64,000 nt of DNA from Streptomyces cellostaticus (GCF_001513965.1 NZ_KQ948025.1:167603-231602), one strand, 5' to 3'; numbered from the stretch's first letter, positions 25,082 to 33,890 are shown. Made by a program: numbers and translations. The notes: a model not told the origin generated them from the sequence alone.

Positions 25082-26302
25082 GTGCCCTCCTTCCACGAGA
25101 TGTGGCGGGAGCTGCTCCCCATCGGCCGGCACCCCGACTCCCGCGGCTACCGGCGCTACGCCTGGACCGGTGCCGACGCCGAGTGCCGGACCTGGTTCCA
25201 GGAGCAGGCCGAGGCCCGGGGGCTGACCTACGAGGTGGACCGGAACGGGAACCAGTGGGCCTGGCTGGGGGATCCGGCCGCCGGGGACGCCGTCGTCACC
25301 GGGTCGCATCTGGACTCGGTGCCGGACGGCGGGGCCTTCGACGGGCCCCTCGGGGTCGTCTCCTCCTTCGCCGCCCTCGATGAACTGCGCGGGAGGGGAG
25401 TGCAGTTCGGCAAGCCGCTGGCCATCGTCAACTTCGGTGACGAGGAGGGCGCCCGGTTCGGGCTGGCCTGTGTCGGATCCCGGCTCACCGCCGGGCAGCT
25501 GACCGTCGAGCAGGCCCACCGCCTCACCGACGGGGAGGGGATCAGCCTCCCGAAGGCCATGGAGGCCGCCGGATACGACCCCGACGCCATCGGAGCCGAC
25601 CCGGAGCGGCTCGCCCGTATCGGCGCCTTCGTGGAACTGCACGTCGAGCAGGGCCGTGCGCTGGACCTGTCCGGCGACCGGGTGGGCATCGCCAGCGCCA
25701 TCTGGCCGCACGGGCGGTGGAGGTTCGACTTCCGGGGCGAGGCCAACCACGCCGGCACCACCCGGCTTGTCGACCGGCGTGACCCGATGCTGTCGTACGC
25801 CGAGACCGTGCTCGCCGCCCGCCGCGAGGCCGAACTCGCCGGTGCCGTCGCCACCTTCGGCAAGATCTCCGTCGAGCCGAACGGCGTCAACGCCATTCCC
25901 TCCCTGGTGCGCGGCTGGCTCGACTCCCGCGCTGCCGACCAGGACAGCCTGGACACGGTCGTCGGCGGCATCGAGAAGGCCGCGCGGGAGTACGCGGACG
26001 CCCACGGCATCGACCTCGACGTCGTCCGGGAGTCCTTCACCCCGGTGGTCGAGTTCGACCATGCCCTGCGCGACGAGCTGGGCCGCATCCTGGGCAAGGA
26101 CACCGGCCTGCGGGTGCCCGTCCTCGGGACCGGTGCCGGACACGACGCCGGAATCCTCTCCGGGCGCATTCCGACCGCCATGCTGTTCGTGCGCAACCCC
26201 ACCGGCATCTCGCACTCCCCGGCCGAGTTCGCGGCCGAGGACGACTGCGTGGCCGGGGTGCACGCACTCGCTGACGTACTGGAAGGGCTGGCCTGCACGT
26301 GA
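25082..26302 (+). CDS. M20-family amidohydrolase (allantoate amidohydrolase-like) in hut operon
   Basis: A 406-residue metal-dependent amidohydrolase. Metal ligands lie in GSHLDSVPDGGAFDGPLG (His, Asp), GDEEGARFG (Glu) and ELHVEQG (His), with GHDAG near the C-terminus. Close families hydrolyse allantoate, ureidoglycine or N-carbamoyl amino acids. Lying between hutU and hutF, it more likely cleaves N-formyl-L-glutamate, the product of HutF, a step for which no other gene is present here. The start is uncertain: GTG 25082 fits the usual family beginning, while GTG 24905 would add 59 atypical residues and overlap hutU. Confidence 0.8.
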   Translation: MPSFHEMWRELLPIGRHPDSRGYRRYAWTGADAECRTWFQEQAEARGLTYEVDRNGNQWAWLGDPAAGDAVVTGSHLDSVPDGGAFDGPLGVVSSFAALDELRGRGVQFGKPLAIVNFGDEEGARFGLACVGSRLTAGQLTVEQAHRLTDGEGISLPKAMEAAGYDPDAIGADPERLARIGAFVELHVEQGRALDLSGDRVGIASAIWPHGRWRFDFRGEANHAGTTRLVDRRDPMLSYAETVLAARREAELAGAVATFGKISVEPNGVNAIPSLVRGWLDSRAADQDSLDTVVGGIEKAAREYADAHGIDLDVVRESFTPVVEFDHALRDELGRILGKDTGLRVPVLGTGAGHDAGILSGRIPTAMLFVRNPTGISHSPAEFAAEDDCVAGVHALADVLEGLACT

Positions 26303-27645
26303 CCACGCAGACGATGCGAACGTACTGGCTGGAGCACGCCTGGCTCGGCACGAACGTCGAGCCGGGTGTGGCGGTCGAGGTCGCGGACGGCCGTATCACC
26401 GCCGTCCGCACCGGCGTACCCACCCCGCCGCCCGGCGCCGAGATCCTGCGCGGCCTGACCCTCCCCGGACTGGCCAACGCCCATTCCCACGCCTTCCACC
26501 GGGCGCTGCGCGGCACGGTCCAGGTCGGCTCCGGCACCTTCTGGACCTGGCGCGAGGTGATGTACTCCGTCGCCGACCGCCTGACCCCGGAGACGTACCA
26601 CGCCCTCGGCCGCGCGGTGTACGCGGAGATGGCCCTGGCCGGCATCACCTGTGTCGGCGAGTTCCACTACGTGCACCACGCGCACGGCGGCACCCCCTAC
26701 GCCGACCCCAACGCGATGGGCGAGGCACTGATCGCGGCCGCCGCCGAAGCCGGTGTCCGCATCACCCTCCTGGACACCGCCTACCTCTCCTCCGGCTTCG
26801 GCGAGGAGCCCAACGCACACCAACTGCGCTTCTCCGACGGCAGCGCGGAGGCCTGGGCCGAACGCTGTGCAGTTCTCAAGGAGCGGGACCACGCGCGGAT
26901 CGGGGCGGCGATTCACTCCGTACGGGCCGTGCCCGCGGAGCAGTTGGCGACCGTGGCACGCTGGGCCGAGGAGCGGCAGGCCCCGCTGCATGTGCACCTG
27001 TCCGAGCAGACGGCGGAGAACGACGCCTGCCTTCGGGCCCACGGCTGCACCCCCACCCGGCTCCTCGCCGACCACGGCGTCCTCGGGCCGCGCACCACCG
27101 GTGTGCACAACACGCACCTCACCGACGAGGACATCGCCCTGCTCGGCGGCTCGGGCACCGGCACCTGCATGTGCCCGACGACCGAACGCGACCTGGCGGA
27201 CGGCATCGGCCCGGCCGTCGCCCTCCAGCGGGCGGGCTCTCCGCTCTCCCTCGGCTCCGACAGCCACGCCGTCATCGACCTGCTCGAAGAGGCCCGCGCG
27301 ATGGAGCTGAACGAGCGGCTGCGCACCCGCACCCGGGGCCACTGGACCGCCGCGGAACTGCTGCGCGCGGCTTCGGCGGACGGCCACGCGGCCCTGGGCT
27401 GGGACGACGCGGGCAATCTGGAGGCGGGTGCACTCGCCGACTTCACGACGATCGCCCTCGACTCGGTCAGGACAGCGGGGCCGCTGCCGCGACTCGGCGC
27501 CGAGACAGCCGTATTCGCCGCGTCCGCCGCAGACGTACGCCACACCGTCGTGGGCGGCCGCCATGTCGTACGAGACGGTGTCCATGCCCTCGTGCAGGAC
27601 GTGCCGTCAGCACTGGCGGACGCGATCGAAGCCCTGCGCGGCTGA
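26299..27645 (+). CDS. hutF: Formimidoylglutamate deiminase
   Basis: A 448-residue amidohydrolase-superfamily enzyme. Metal-binding HSHAFH in LANAHSHAFHRALRG, a catalytic HVHLSEQ strand and the final GSDSH aspartate are present, as is the HutF-type LLDTAYLSSGFG. It removes ammonia from N-formimidoyl-L-glutamate to give N-formyl-L-glutamate, so the organism uses the five-step hut pathway. The GTG start overlaps the previous stop by four bases (GTGA), so the genes are translationally coupled. Confidence 0.93.
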   Translation: MTTQTMRTYWLEHAWLGTNVEPGVAVEVADGRITAVRTGVPTPPPGAEILRGLTLPGLANAHSHAFHRALRGTVQVGSGTFWTWREVMYSVADRLTPETYHALGRAVYAEMALAGITCVGEFHYVHHAHGGTPYADPNAMGEALIAAAAEAGVRITLLDTAYLSSGFGEEPNAHQLRFSDGSAEAWAERCAVLKERDHARIGAAIHSVRAVPAEQLATVARWAEERQAPLHVHLSEQTAENDACLRAHGCTPTRLLADHGVLGPRTTGVHNTHLTDEDIALLGGSGTGTCMCPTTERDLADGIGPAVALQRAGSPLSLGSDSHAVIDLLEEARAMELNERLRTRTRGHWTAAELLRAASADGHAALGWDDAGNLEAGALADFTTIALDSVRTAGPLPRLGAETAVFAASAADVRHTVVGGRHVVRDGVHALVQDVPSALADAIEALRG

Positions 27646-27683
27646 CCACCGCCGCACCCCACCCGGCCACCCCTGAGGACACC

Positions 27684-28859
27684 ATGATGAGCAGCACCGT
27701 CATCACCAACATCGCCACGCTGGTCACCAACGACCCCTCCCTCGGTGACGGATCCCCCCTCGGTCTGATCCAGGACGCGGCCGTCGTCATCGACGGCGAC
27801 CGTGTCGCGTGGACCGGTGAATCCAGCAAAGCACCCGCCACTGACAACCGGGTCGACGCGGGCGGCCGGGCGGTGCTGCCGGGCTTCGTGGACTCCCACT
27901 CCCACCTGGTCTTCGCCGGGGACCGCACGCAGGAGTTCAACGCCCGCATGTCCGGCCGCTCCTACAGCGCGGGCGGCATCCGCACCACGGTCGCGGCCAC
28001 CCGCGCCGCGACCGACGCGGAACTGGAGTCGAACCTCACCCGCTACCTGGCGGAGGCCCTCCGTCAGGGCACCACCACCTTCGAGACGAAGTCGGGCTAC
28101 GGCCTGACCGTCGAGGACGAGTCCCGTGCCCTGCGTATCGCGGCCCGGCACACCGACGAGGTGACCTACCTCGGCGCCCACATCGTCTCGCCCGACTACG
28201 CCGACGACCCGGCGGCCTATGTCGCCCTGGTCACCGGCGAGATGCTGGACGCCTGCGCGCCCCACGCCCGCTGGATCGACGTCTTCTGCGAGAAGGGCGC
28301 CTTCGACGGCGACCAGGCCCGCACGATCCTCACTGCGGGCATGGCGAAGGGCCTGCACCCCCGCGTCCACGCCAACCAGCTCTCCTACGGCCCCGGTGTC
28401 CAGCTGGCCGTCGAGCTGGACGCGGCCAGTGCCGACCACTGCACCCACCTCACGGACGCGGACGTCGACGCGCTCGCGAACGGCAACACGGTCGCCACCC
28501 TCCTGCCCGGCGCCGAGTTCTCCACCCGCGCCGAGTGGCCGAACGCCCGCCGCCTGCTGGACGCGGGCGCGACGGTGGCACTGTCGACGGACTGCAACCC
28601 GGGCTCCTCTTTCACTTCCTCCGTGCCCTTCTGTATCGCCCTCGCCGTCCGCGACATGCGCATGACCCCCGACGAGGCGGTCTGGTCGGCCACGGCAGGC
28701 GGCGCGGCAGCCCTGCGCCGCACCGACATCGGCCACCTCAGGCCTGGCGCCTACGCCGATCTGACGCTGCTGGACGCGCCGAGCCACGTACACCTGGCGT
28801 ACCGGCCGGGGGTGCCGCTGGTCAGCGGGGTGTGGCGGCGGGGCGAGCGGGTGGTCTGA
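27684..28859 (+). CDS. hutI: Imidazolonepropionase
   Basis: A 391-residue enzyme hydrolysing imidazolone propionate to N-formimidoyl-L-glutamate, between HutU and HutF. The metal site begins with DSHSHLVFAGDR; other marks are FETKSGYGLT, RVHANQLSYG, the Asp in LSTDCNPGSS and the C-terminal HLRPGAYADL. The first of two adjacent ATGs (27684) has GAGG at a good distance; the second (27687) is possible. It follows hutF by 38 bases. Last gene of the operon. Confidence 0.96.
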   Translation: MMSSTVITNIATLVTNDPSLGDGSPLGLIQDAAVVIDGDRVAWTGESSKAPATDNRVDAGGRAVLPGFVDSHSHLVFAGDRTQEFNARMSGRSYSAGGIRTTVAATRAATDAELESNLTRYLAEALRQGTTTFETKSGYGLTVEDESRALRIAARHTDEVTYLGAHIVSPDYADDPAAYVALVTGEMLDACAPHARWIDVFCEKGAFDGDQARTILTAGMAKGLHPRVHANQLSYGPGVQLAVELDAASADHCTHLTDADVDALANGNTVATLLPGAEFSTRAEWPNARRLLDAGATVALSTDCNPGSSFTSSVPFCIALAVRDMRMTPDEAVWSATAGGAAALRRTDIGHLRPGAYADLTLLDAPSHVHLAYRPGVPLVSGVWRRGERVV

Positions 28860-28893
28860 GGGCGGCGATAGCCGGCGAGGAAGCGGCGGGCGC

Positions 28894-30453
28894 TCATCCC
28901 GCCCCGGCCCGCCACCGCTGCTCCGGCCCCCCGTTCAAGGGTTCCAGGCTCACCTCGTCCCAGTCGTCCGGTGTCACCGCCGTTTCGATGGCGATCGAGG
29001 GGCGGATCGTGCCGTCGGAGTCGACGGTGAAGCGGAGGTTCTGGCCGTTGCTGCTGTAGACCGCGTCGCACTCCCAGATGCCCACGCCCCGGTCGGTCGA
29101 GCCGCGGCTGTCCAGGCAGAAGCCGGAGTCGGCGGCCGAGCGGAGGACGCCCAGGTAGGTGTCGACGCGCCAGCGCTGGGTGGGGGAGGAGGTGCAGGGG
29201 GCCATGATGACGTCGTTGCCCTGCGAGAGGTCGCCGTCGAGGATGTCGAGGCAGCGGCCCGAGGCGAGGTTCACCACTTGGGCGTAGGCGCTGCCCGGGG
29301 GCGAGGGCGAGGGCGTGGGGGACGGGCTCGGTGTGCGGCGCGGCGACGGGGACGTGGTCGGACGCTGCGAAGTCCTCGTCGGAGAAGGGGACTTGGCCGT
29401 GCGAGAAGGGGAAGGGGAAGGAGTCGGGGTGGGGGAGGCGGACACGGACACGGACACCGTTGCCGTCACCGTCACCGGTGGGGGTGCAGGTGTCGCCGCC
29501 ACCGGGTGCTGGTCGGGGCCGTCCGCCGAGGACAGGAGGAACACCAGCAGCGGAGCCAGGGCCACCCCCAGGGCCGCCGACGCCAGCAGGTAGCGGTGCC
29601 GGGGCGGCCGATTCGGGTGGGGAGCGGCGGGTCCGGGAGCCGGGGCCGGCTTGCCGGGGTGCAAGTACGACGTTCCGCTCCAGGGCAGCAGGCCCTCCGC
29701 CAGTGCCTGTCTCGGGGTGTCCCGCAGCGCGGCCAGGTCCTCGAAGGCGGCCGTGCAGTGTGGGCAGTGTGCCGTGTGGGCGTCCAGGTCGGCGCTGTAG
29801 CGGGGGCCGTCCGGCCGTACCGCCTCCTCGATCAGGCGGCGGAAGTCGGGGCAGCGTGGATCGTCGGAGGCGGCCAGTCGGTGTCTCAGGCAGGCCTGGG
29901 CCAGGGCCTTGAGGGCCTGCGGGGTGCCGTGGATCACGTCCGTGCGGCTCAGGCCCAGGAAGGCGGCTGTGCGTTCCGGGGGCTCCTCCTCGAGGGCGGC
30001 GTACCAGATCAGGCCCTGGGTGTGGGAGGGCAGCGCCTGGAAGGCCGGGAGGAGGGGCGGTGTCGGGCCGCCGGGCAGGCCGACGGCGTGCAGCACCAGG
30101 AGGAGGGCGGGGTCCACGCCCGCGGAACGGTCGTCGCTCGCCCAGGAGGCCGCCAAGCGTACGGTCAGCAGCAGGAGTTGGTGGCGCAGGGGGAGGTTCG
30201 GCTCGATGCCGCGTGCCGTTTCCCGGGCCGCCGTGGTGAAGGTCTCCGCGGTCAGCCGGCGGGCGGCGGACTCGCTCGCGGCGCACAGGCGGGCGTAGGC
30301 GAGGACGGACGGATGGTGCCGGCGGCGCAGTTCCTGCAGCGCCGGGTACGCCGTCGGGGTCGGGGCCCGCAGCAGCTCGGTGAGCCGTGCGTCCGGCGCG
30401 TCCGCGTGGGCCGCATACGCCTCCGCCTCCGCCGGGTCGCCACCCTGAGCCAT
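28894..30453 (-). CDS. Sigma-like / zinc-finger / transmembrane / ricin-lectin fusion protein
   Basis: A 519-residue protein of unusual build. Residues about 20-195 resemble degenerate ECF sigma regions 2 and 4 (RRRHHPSVLAYARLCAAS; ERTAAFLGLSRTDVIHG). Residues 220-245 hold HTAHCPHC, a zf-HC2 anti-sigma zinc motif. One membrane helix follows (about 287-309), then a Pro/Ser/Thr-rich linker (310-387), and a ricin B-type lectin domain (388-519) with QRW motifs and GRCLDI. Topology would place the lectin outside and the sigma-like part inside. Related actinobacterial proteins exist, but the sigma-like reading is by eye. It converges on hutI. Confidence 0.75.
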   Translation of the reverse strand: MAQGGDPAEAEAYAAHADAPDARLTELLRAPTPTAYPALQELRRRHHPSVLAYARLCAASESAARRLTAETFTTAARETARGIEPNLPLRHQLLLLTVRLAASWASDDRSAGVDPALLLVLHAVGLPGGPTPPLLPAFQALPSHTQGLIWYAALEEEPPERTAAFLGLSRTDVIHGTPQALKALAQACLRHRLAASDDPRCPDFRRLIEEAVRPDGPRYSADLDAHTAHCPHCTAAFEDLAALRDTPRQALAEGLLPWSGTSYLHPGKPAPAPGPAAPHPNRPPRHRYLLASAALGVALAPLLVFLLSSADGPDQHPVAATPAPPPVTVTATVSVSVSASPTPTPSPSPSRTAKSPSPTRTSQRPTTSPSPRRTPSPSPTPSPSPPGSAYAQVVNLASGRCLDILDGDLSQGNDVIMAPCTSSPTQRWRVDTYLGVLRSAADSGFCLDSRGSTDRGVGIWECDAVYSSNGQNLRFTVDSDGTIRPSIAIETAVTPDDWDEVSLEPLNGGPEQRWRAGAG

Positions 30454-30592
30454 CCTGCACCCTCCGTCCCCCGAATATCCGGCCTACCAGCCGGTTTGCG
30501 GGCTCATAGTGGTGACGGAACGCGGTTTCGGAAAAGACGTTTCCCGGGGTAACTGCACAAAGGTTCCTGCACCGTGGTGCCCGGACACGGCA

Positions 30593-30623
30593 AAGCGGCC
30601 CGGCCTCGTCGGCCGGGCCGCTT
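30593..30623. terminator. Hairpin terminator after sigma factor gene
   Basis: A perfect 13-bp stem, AAGCGGCCCGGCC with GGCCGGGCCGCTT, encloses a 5-base loop. It lies 18 bases downstream of the leftward sigma gene's stop. Confidence 0.85.
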
Positions 30624-30641
30624 CACGCGGGTGACGGAGGG

Positions 30642-31547
30642 TCACTCCTCCACGGTCAGCCCCCTGCGCAGCCGCACCAGCGTCCGCGACAGCAGCCGGG
30701 AGACGTGCATCTGGGAGATGCCGAGCTCCTCGCCGATCTCCGACTGGGTCATGCCCGCCACGAAGCGCAGGCTCAGGATCTTCCGGTCCCGGGACGGCAG
30801 TTCGGCGATCAGCGGCTTCAGCGACTCGACGTACTCGATCCCTTCGATCCCGTGGTCCTCGTAGCCGATCCGGTCCGCGAGTGCGCCCTCGGTGTCGTCC
30901 TCCTCGGGCTGGGCGTCCAGGGAGGAGGCGGTGTAGGCGTTCGAGGCGGCCATGCCCTCGACGACCTCGTCGTCGGAGATGCCGAGGCGCTCGGCCAGCT
31001 CCGTGACGGTGGGGGCGCGGTCCAGTCGCTGGGCCAGCTCGTCCCCGGCCTTGGCCAGGTCGAGCCGCAGCTCCTGCAGCCGGCGCGGTACGCGCACGGA
31101 CCACGAGGTGTCACGGAAGAAGCGCTTGATCTCGCCGATGATGGTCGGCATCGCGAAGGTGGGGAATTCCACGCCGCGGGAGAGCTCGAAGCGGTCGATC
31201 GCCTTGATCAGGCCGATCGTGCCGACCTGGATGATGTCCTCCATCGGCTCGCTGCGGGAGCGGAAGCGCGAGGCGGCGAACTTGACGAGCGCGAGGTTCA
31301 GTTCGACGAGCGTGTTGCGGACGTACGCATACTCGTGCGTGCCTTCCTCCAGCGACCCCAGTCGCTCGAAGAGGGTCTTGGACAGAGCCCGCGCGTCCAC
31401 CGCGCCGATCTCGTCGAAGGGGGGGATCTCCGGAAGTCCCTCTAGGGGGTCGAGGGCATCCAGGGGATCGATGGGATGATCCAGTTGTTCCGGTGGGGGT
31501 GTCGACGTCGCCATCCGGGTATGCGGTCCGTCGAGCCGGGGTGACAT
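30642..31547 (-). CDS. RNA polymerase sigma factor, SigB/SigF family
   Basis: A 301-residue sigma factor. Region 2 includes FRSRSEPMEDIIQVGTIGL and GVEFPTFAMPTIIGEIKR with the SigB-type RDTSWSVRVPRRLQEL; region 3 follows, and region 4 ends with the SEIGEELGISQMHVSRLLSR recognition helix. Streptomyces has about nine such paralogues. Position beside hut and next to a STAS antagonist and RsbW-like kinase recalls SigI (Sig15) of S. coelicolor, from memory only, so no symbol is given. The ATG at 31547 follows GGAGG; upstream starts are less good. Divergent from its likely antagonist genes. Confidence 0.93.
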   Translation of the reverse strand: MSPRLDGPHTRMATSTPPPEQLDHPIDPLDALDPLEGLPEIPPFDEIGAVDARALSKTLFERLGSLEEGTHEYAYVRNTLVELNLALVKFAASRFRSRSEPMEDIIQVGTIGLIKAIDRFELSRGVEFPTFAMPTIIGEIKRFFRDTSWSVRVPRRLQELRLDLAKAGDELAQRLDRAPTVTELAERLGISDDEVVEGMAASNAYTASSLDAQPEEDDTEGALADRIGYEDHGIEGIEYVESLKPLIAELPSRDRKILSLRFVAGMTQSEIGEELGISQMHVSRLLSRTLVRLRRGLTVEE

Positions 31548-31792
31548 GGGTGTCCTCCATCGTTCTCGGCATATGGCTGCCGAAGCCAGTACGTGCACTG
31601 CGGAGTGCGGCGCCTCCAAAGCCGGCGTGTAGGGATGTGTGTCCTACTAGCCCTACCTGCTGCACCGAGCCGGTCGCAAGTGCGTTCCGTAGTGATATGT
31701 CCGATAATGCGAGCTTGTTCAGGTGTCGGAGTGCGCTCGGAAGGCGTAATGTTCGAGGGCATCAGCAGCCACGACCTCGGGAGAGAGACGGC

Positions 31793-32170
31793 ATGGACCA
31801 CGGGACGGTCGGCAGTGCACGCTCGGGCCGGCTTCTGGTGGAGGTGCGGGAAGAGGGCTCCAGCGCCGTAGTGGCACCGGCGGGTGAGCTCGATCACCAC
31901 ACCGCCGATCTTCTGCGTGAGCCGCTCGACGACCTCCTGGAAAAAGGGTTCTCACGGCTCGTGGTGGACTGCTCACGCCTGGAGTTCTGTGACTCCACGG
32001 GGCTGAACGTGCTGCTCGGGGCCCGGCTGAAGGCCGAGGCCGCCGGGGGTGGGGTCCATCTGGCGGCGATGCAGCCGGTGGTCGCTCGTGTGTTCGAGAT
32101 CACCGGAGCGGAGGCGGTTTTCACCGTCCATGACTCCGTGGCGGCGGCACTGGCCGGCGAGACCGGCTGA
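31793..32170 (+). CDS. Anti-anti-sigma factor (STAS domain)
   Basis: A 125-residue STAS protein. The phosphorylated serine is Ser68 in FCDSTGLNVLL. In partner switching the unphosphorylated form binds the anti-sigma kinase and frees the sigma factor. The ATG at 31793 follows GGGAGAGAG; an upstream open frame has no domain. It is divergent from the SigB-family gene and about 300 bases before the RsbW-like kinase gene in the same direction. Confidence 0.92.
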   Translation: MDHGTVGSARSGRLLVEVREEGSSAVVAPAGELDHHTADLLREPLDDLLEKGFSRLVVDCSRLEFCDSTGLNVLLGARLKAEAAGGGVHLAAMQPVVARVFEITGAEAVFTVHDSVAAALAGETG

Positions 32171-32474
32171 AACCCGCGCCCCGGCCGTCCCCCCGGGGGC
32201 TGGTGTCGTACGTCGCACCGGCCGAGCCCAAAGTGGGGGTGTTCCGTCGGATCGGCCGGGCAGGAGAGATCCTGAACCCCGTCGGCCGGCGGGCTGCCGG
32301 ACCGCCCTCGGGAACCGGCGAACGGCCTGGGGGCGACGTATCTGCAAAGGGCGGACGACGGACGGCGGAGGAGTCACGTGCGGACCGTGGGGCGGACGGC
32401 GTACGGACCGGCCGGCACCGACCGGTGCCGGACCTTTGAATCGTGAACTGGTGAATCGGTGAGGTGAAGCGCTG
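32171..32474. other. Gap between antagonist and anti-sigma genes
   Basis: These 304 bases hold no convincing gene. A 78-codon frame starting GTG at 32203 has no recognisable domain and a poor ribosome site. The last 40 bases are richer in A+T with GGTGAGGTGAAG directly before the anti-sigma ATG, providing its ribosome site. A promoter here would allow separate control of antagonist and kinase, but none is clear. Confidence 0.5.
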
Positions 32475-33035
32475 ATGAGCACCACCCGGCCTTGCTCGCC
32501 GGGCGACCGCGGCCCGGAGCCGAGCGGCGCTTCCGGGGCGTCCGAGGGGGGTGCGCCGGAGACCGGCGCGTCCGCGGGGGCAGCCGCGCCGTCCGTGCCG
32601 GCCGAGGGTCCCGGCAAGACCTCCGGGCGGCAGGTCCGCAGGCTGCGCCTGGACGGGGAGAGCGGGGTCGTCCCGCTCGCCCGTGACTACACCCGTCAGG
32701 CGCTGTACGCGTGGGGCTGGCTGCCCGCCGCCACCGCCGACCAGCGGGCCGCCGCCGAGGACGTGCTGCTGGTCGTGTCCGAACTGGTCACCAATGCCTG
32801 CCTGCACGCCGACGGCCCGGAAGAGCTGTTCCTCGCCTGCGACGACAAGGTGATCCGGGTGGAGGTCTCCGACCGCGGCACCGGCCAGCCGGCCCCGCGC
32901 ACCCCGCACCGCGCCGGCCGTCCCGGCGGTCACGGCATGTTCATCGTGCAGCGGCTGTGCCTGGACTGGGGCGTGCTCCGCACCCCGGGCCGCTCGGGCA
33001 AGACGGTGTGGGCGGAACTGGGCGCTCCGGTCTGA
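32475..33035 (+). CDS. Anti-sigma factor, RsbW-like serine kinase (HATPase_c)
   Basis: A 186-residue protein: a low-complexity N-terminal stretch of about 50 residues (Ala, Gly, Ser, Pro) and a GHKL ATPase domain with N box SELVTNACLHA, G1 box EVSDRGTG and G2 motif GRPGGHGMFIV. RsbW-type proteins bind and hold a SigB-family sigma factor and phosphorylate a STAS antagonist; both partners are encoded beside it, forming a complete partner-switching module. The long disordered N-terminus is not usual for the family. Confidence 0.9.
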   Translation: MSTTRPCSPGDRGPEPSGASGASEGGAPETGASAGAAAPSVPAEGPGKTSGRQVRRLRLDGESGVVPLARDYTRQALYAWGWLPAATADQRAAAEDVLLVVSELVTNACLHADGPEELFLACDDKVIRVEVSDRGTGQPAPRTPHRAGRPGGHGMFIVQRLCLDWGVLRTPGRSGKTVWAELGAPV

Positions 33036-33084
33036 GGGTTCCGACGGTCACCGGGGCCTCCGTCTCCACTCGGACCCCCCTTCC

Positions 33085-33116
33085 CACACGCCGGATCGTC
33101 ACAACTCCGGCGTGTG
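33085..33116. terminator. Hairpin terminator after anti-sigma gene
   Basis: A perfect 11-bp stem, CACACGCCGGA with TCCGGCGTGTG, and a 10-base loop, 49 bases after the anti-sigma stop. Confidence 0.8.
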
Positions 33117-33151
33117 CCGCGTCTTCCCTCCTCACGGCCCCGGGCGTACCT

Positions 33152-33177
33152 TGACGGCCAAATCTGATATGCCGTCA
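33152..33177. promoter_or_regulatory. Inverted repeat before surface-protein operon
   Basis: TGACGGC (33152-33158) and GCCGTCA (33171-33177) form a perfect inverted repeat separated by 12 bases (CAAATCTGATAT). It is 24 bases upstream of the first surface-protein start. I recall similar CTGAT/CCGTCA sequences before secreted-protein genes in Streptomyces, so this may be an operator or a 5'-UTR element. Confidence 0.45.
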
Positions 33178-33200
33178 GGAATGAATGGGGTGGACCGACC

Positions 33201-33890
33201 GTGTCGTACCCGAAACGAACCGCCGCGCTCGCGTCCGCCGCCGCCCTGGCCGGCTCGGTGGTGTGGCTTGCCGCACCGGCGGCCCACGCGGACGTCGTCG
33301 ACGTCAACTACCGCTGCAAGACGCCGATCGGCATCAAGAGCGCGGTCTCGCCCATCGACATCAAGGGCGTCAAGAGCGGCAGCGGCTACAAGATCACCAT
33401 GTCCTGGCAGAAGGGCGTCTCCTCCAGCCCGGTCGAGCTGGGCAAGGGCGCGATGAGTCCGAGCGCCACCATCAACCTCGGCGGCGCCGACAACAGCACC
33501 CTCGCCGTGACGGGCCCGGCCAACTCGGCCGCGATTCCCGCCAACACGCCCATCAAGATCAGCGACTTGAGCGGTACCTACACACCGAGGAAGACCGGCA
33601 AGGTCACCTTCACGGCGGCCACGCTCACCATCAGGGCGCTCGGCACGACGACGACCTGTACGCCGACCAACAACCCCAAGCCGTCCCTGACGCTGGACGT
33701 GACGGCGGCGGGCGGCGGCTCCTCGGGCGGCTCCTCCACTCCGAGCAGTAACGGTTCCGCGGGCCGGCTCCCGCAGACTGGCCCCGAGGACTCCGCCGTC
33801 GCCCTCGGCACGCTCGGCGGCACGGTGCTGCTCGCGGGCGCGGCGGGCGCGCTGTGGCTGACCCGACGGAACCAGACCGTGCGGCGCTGA
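33201..33890 (+). CDS. Secreted surface protein with LPQTG sortase tail
   Basis: A 229-residue protein with a signal peptide (residues 1-30, ending APAAHA), a beta-rich domain (about 35-165: YRCKTPIG, NLGGADNS, TIRALGTTTTCTP), a Gly/Ser linker and the sequence LPQTG followed by a hydrophobic helix and RR. This is a cell-wall sorting signal. The domain is homologous to the second domain of the protein at 36114-37418, so the two arose by duplication. The GTG start at 33201 lies after a weak ribosome site. No sortase gene is in the window. Confidence 0.85.
   Translation: MSYPKRTAALASAAALAGSVVWLAAPAAHADVVDVNYRCKTPIGIKSAVSPIDIKGVKSGSGYKITMSWQKGVSSSPVELGKGAMSPSATINLGGADNSTLAVTGPANSAAIPANTPIKISDLSGTYTPRKTGKVTFTAATLTIRALGTTTTCTPTNNPKPSLTLDVTAAGGGSSGGSSTPSSNGSAGRLPQTGPEDSAVALGTLGGTVLLAGAAGALWLTRRNQTVRR

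Noticed and set aside
25228..27585. 785-codon leftward open frame across the hut operon
   Set aside because: It crosses two genes with clear catalytic motifs in the opposite direction and has no recognisable domain.
31629..31656. GTAGGG/CCCTAC dyad in the sigma/antagonist spacer as a SigB-type promoter
   Set aside because: The spacing and boxes do not match the GTTT-N14-GGGTA type pattern on either strand, so I could not support self-regulation by this sigma factor.
32203..32439. 78-codon rightward frame between antagonist and anti-sigma genes
   Set aside because: The ribosome site is poor, no domain is seen and codon use is unconvincing; described only as a gap.
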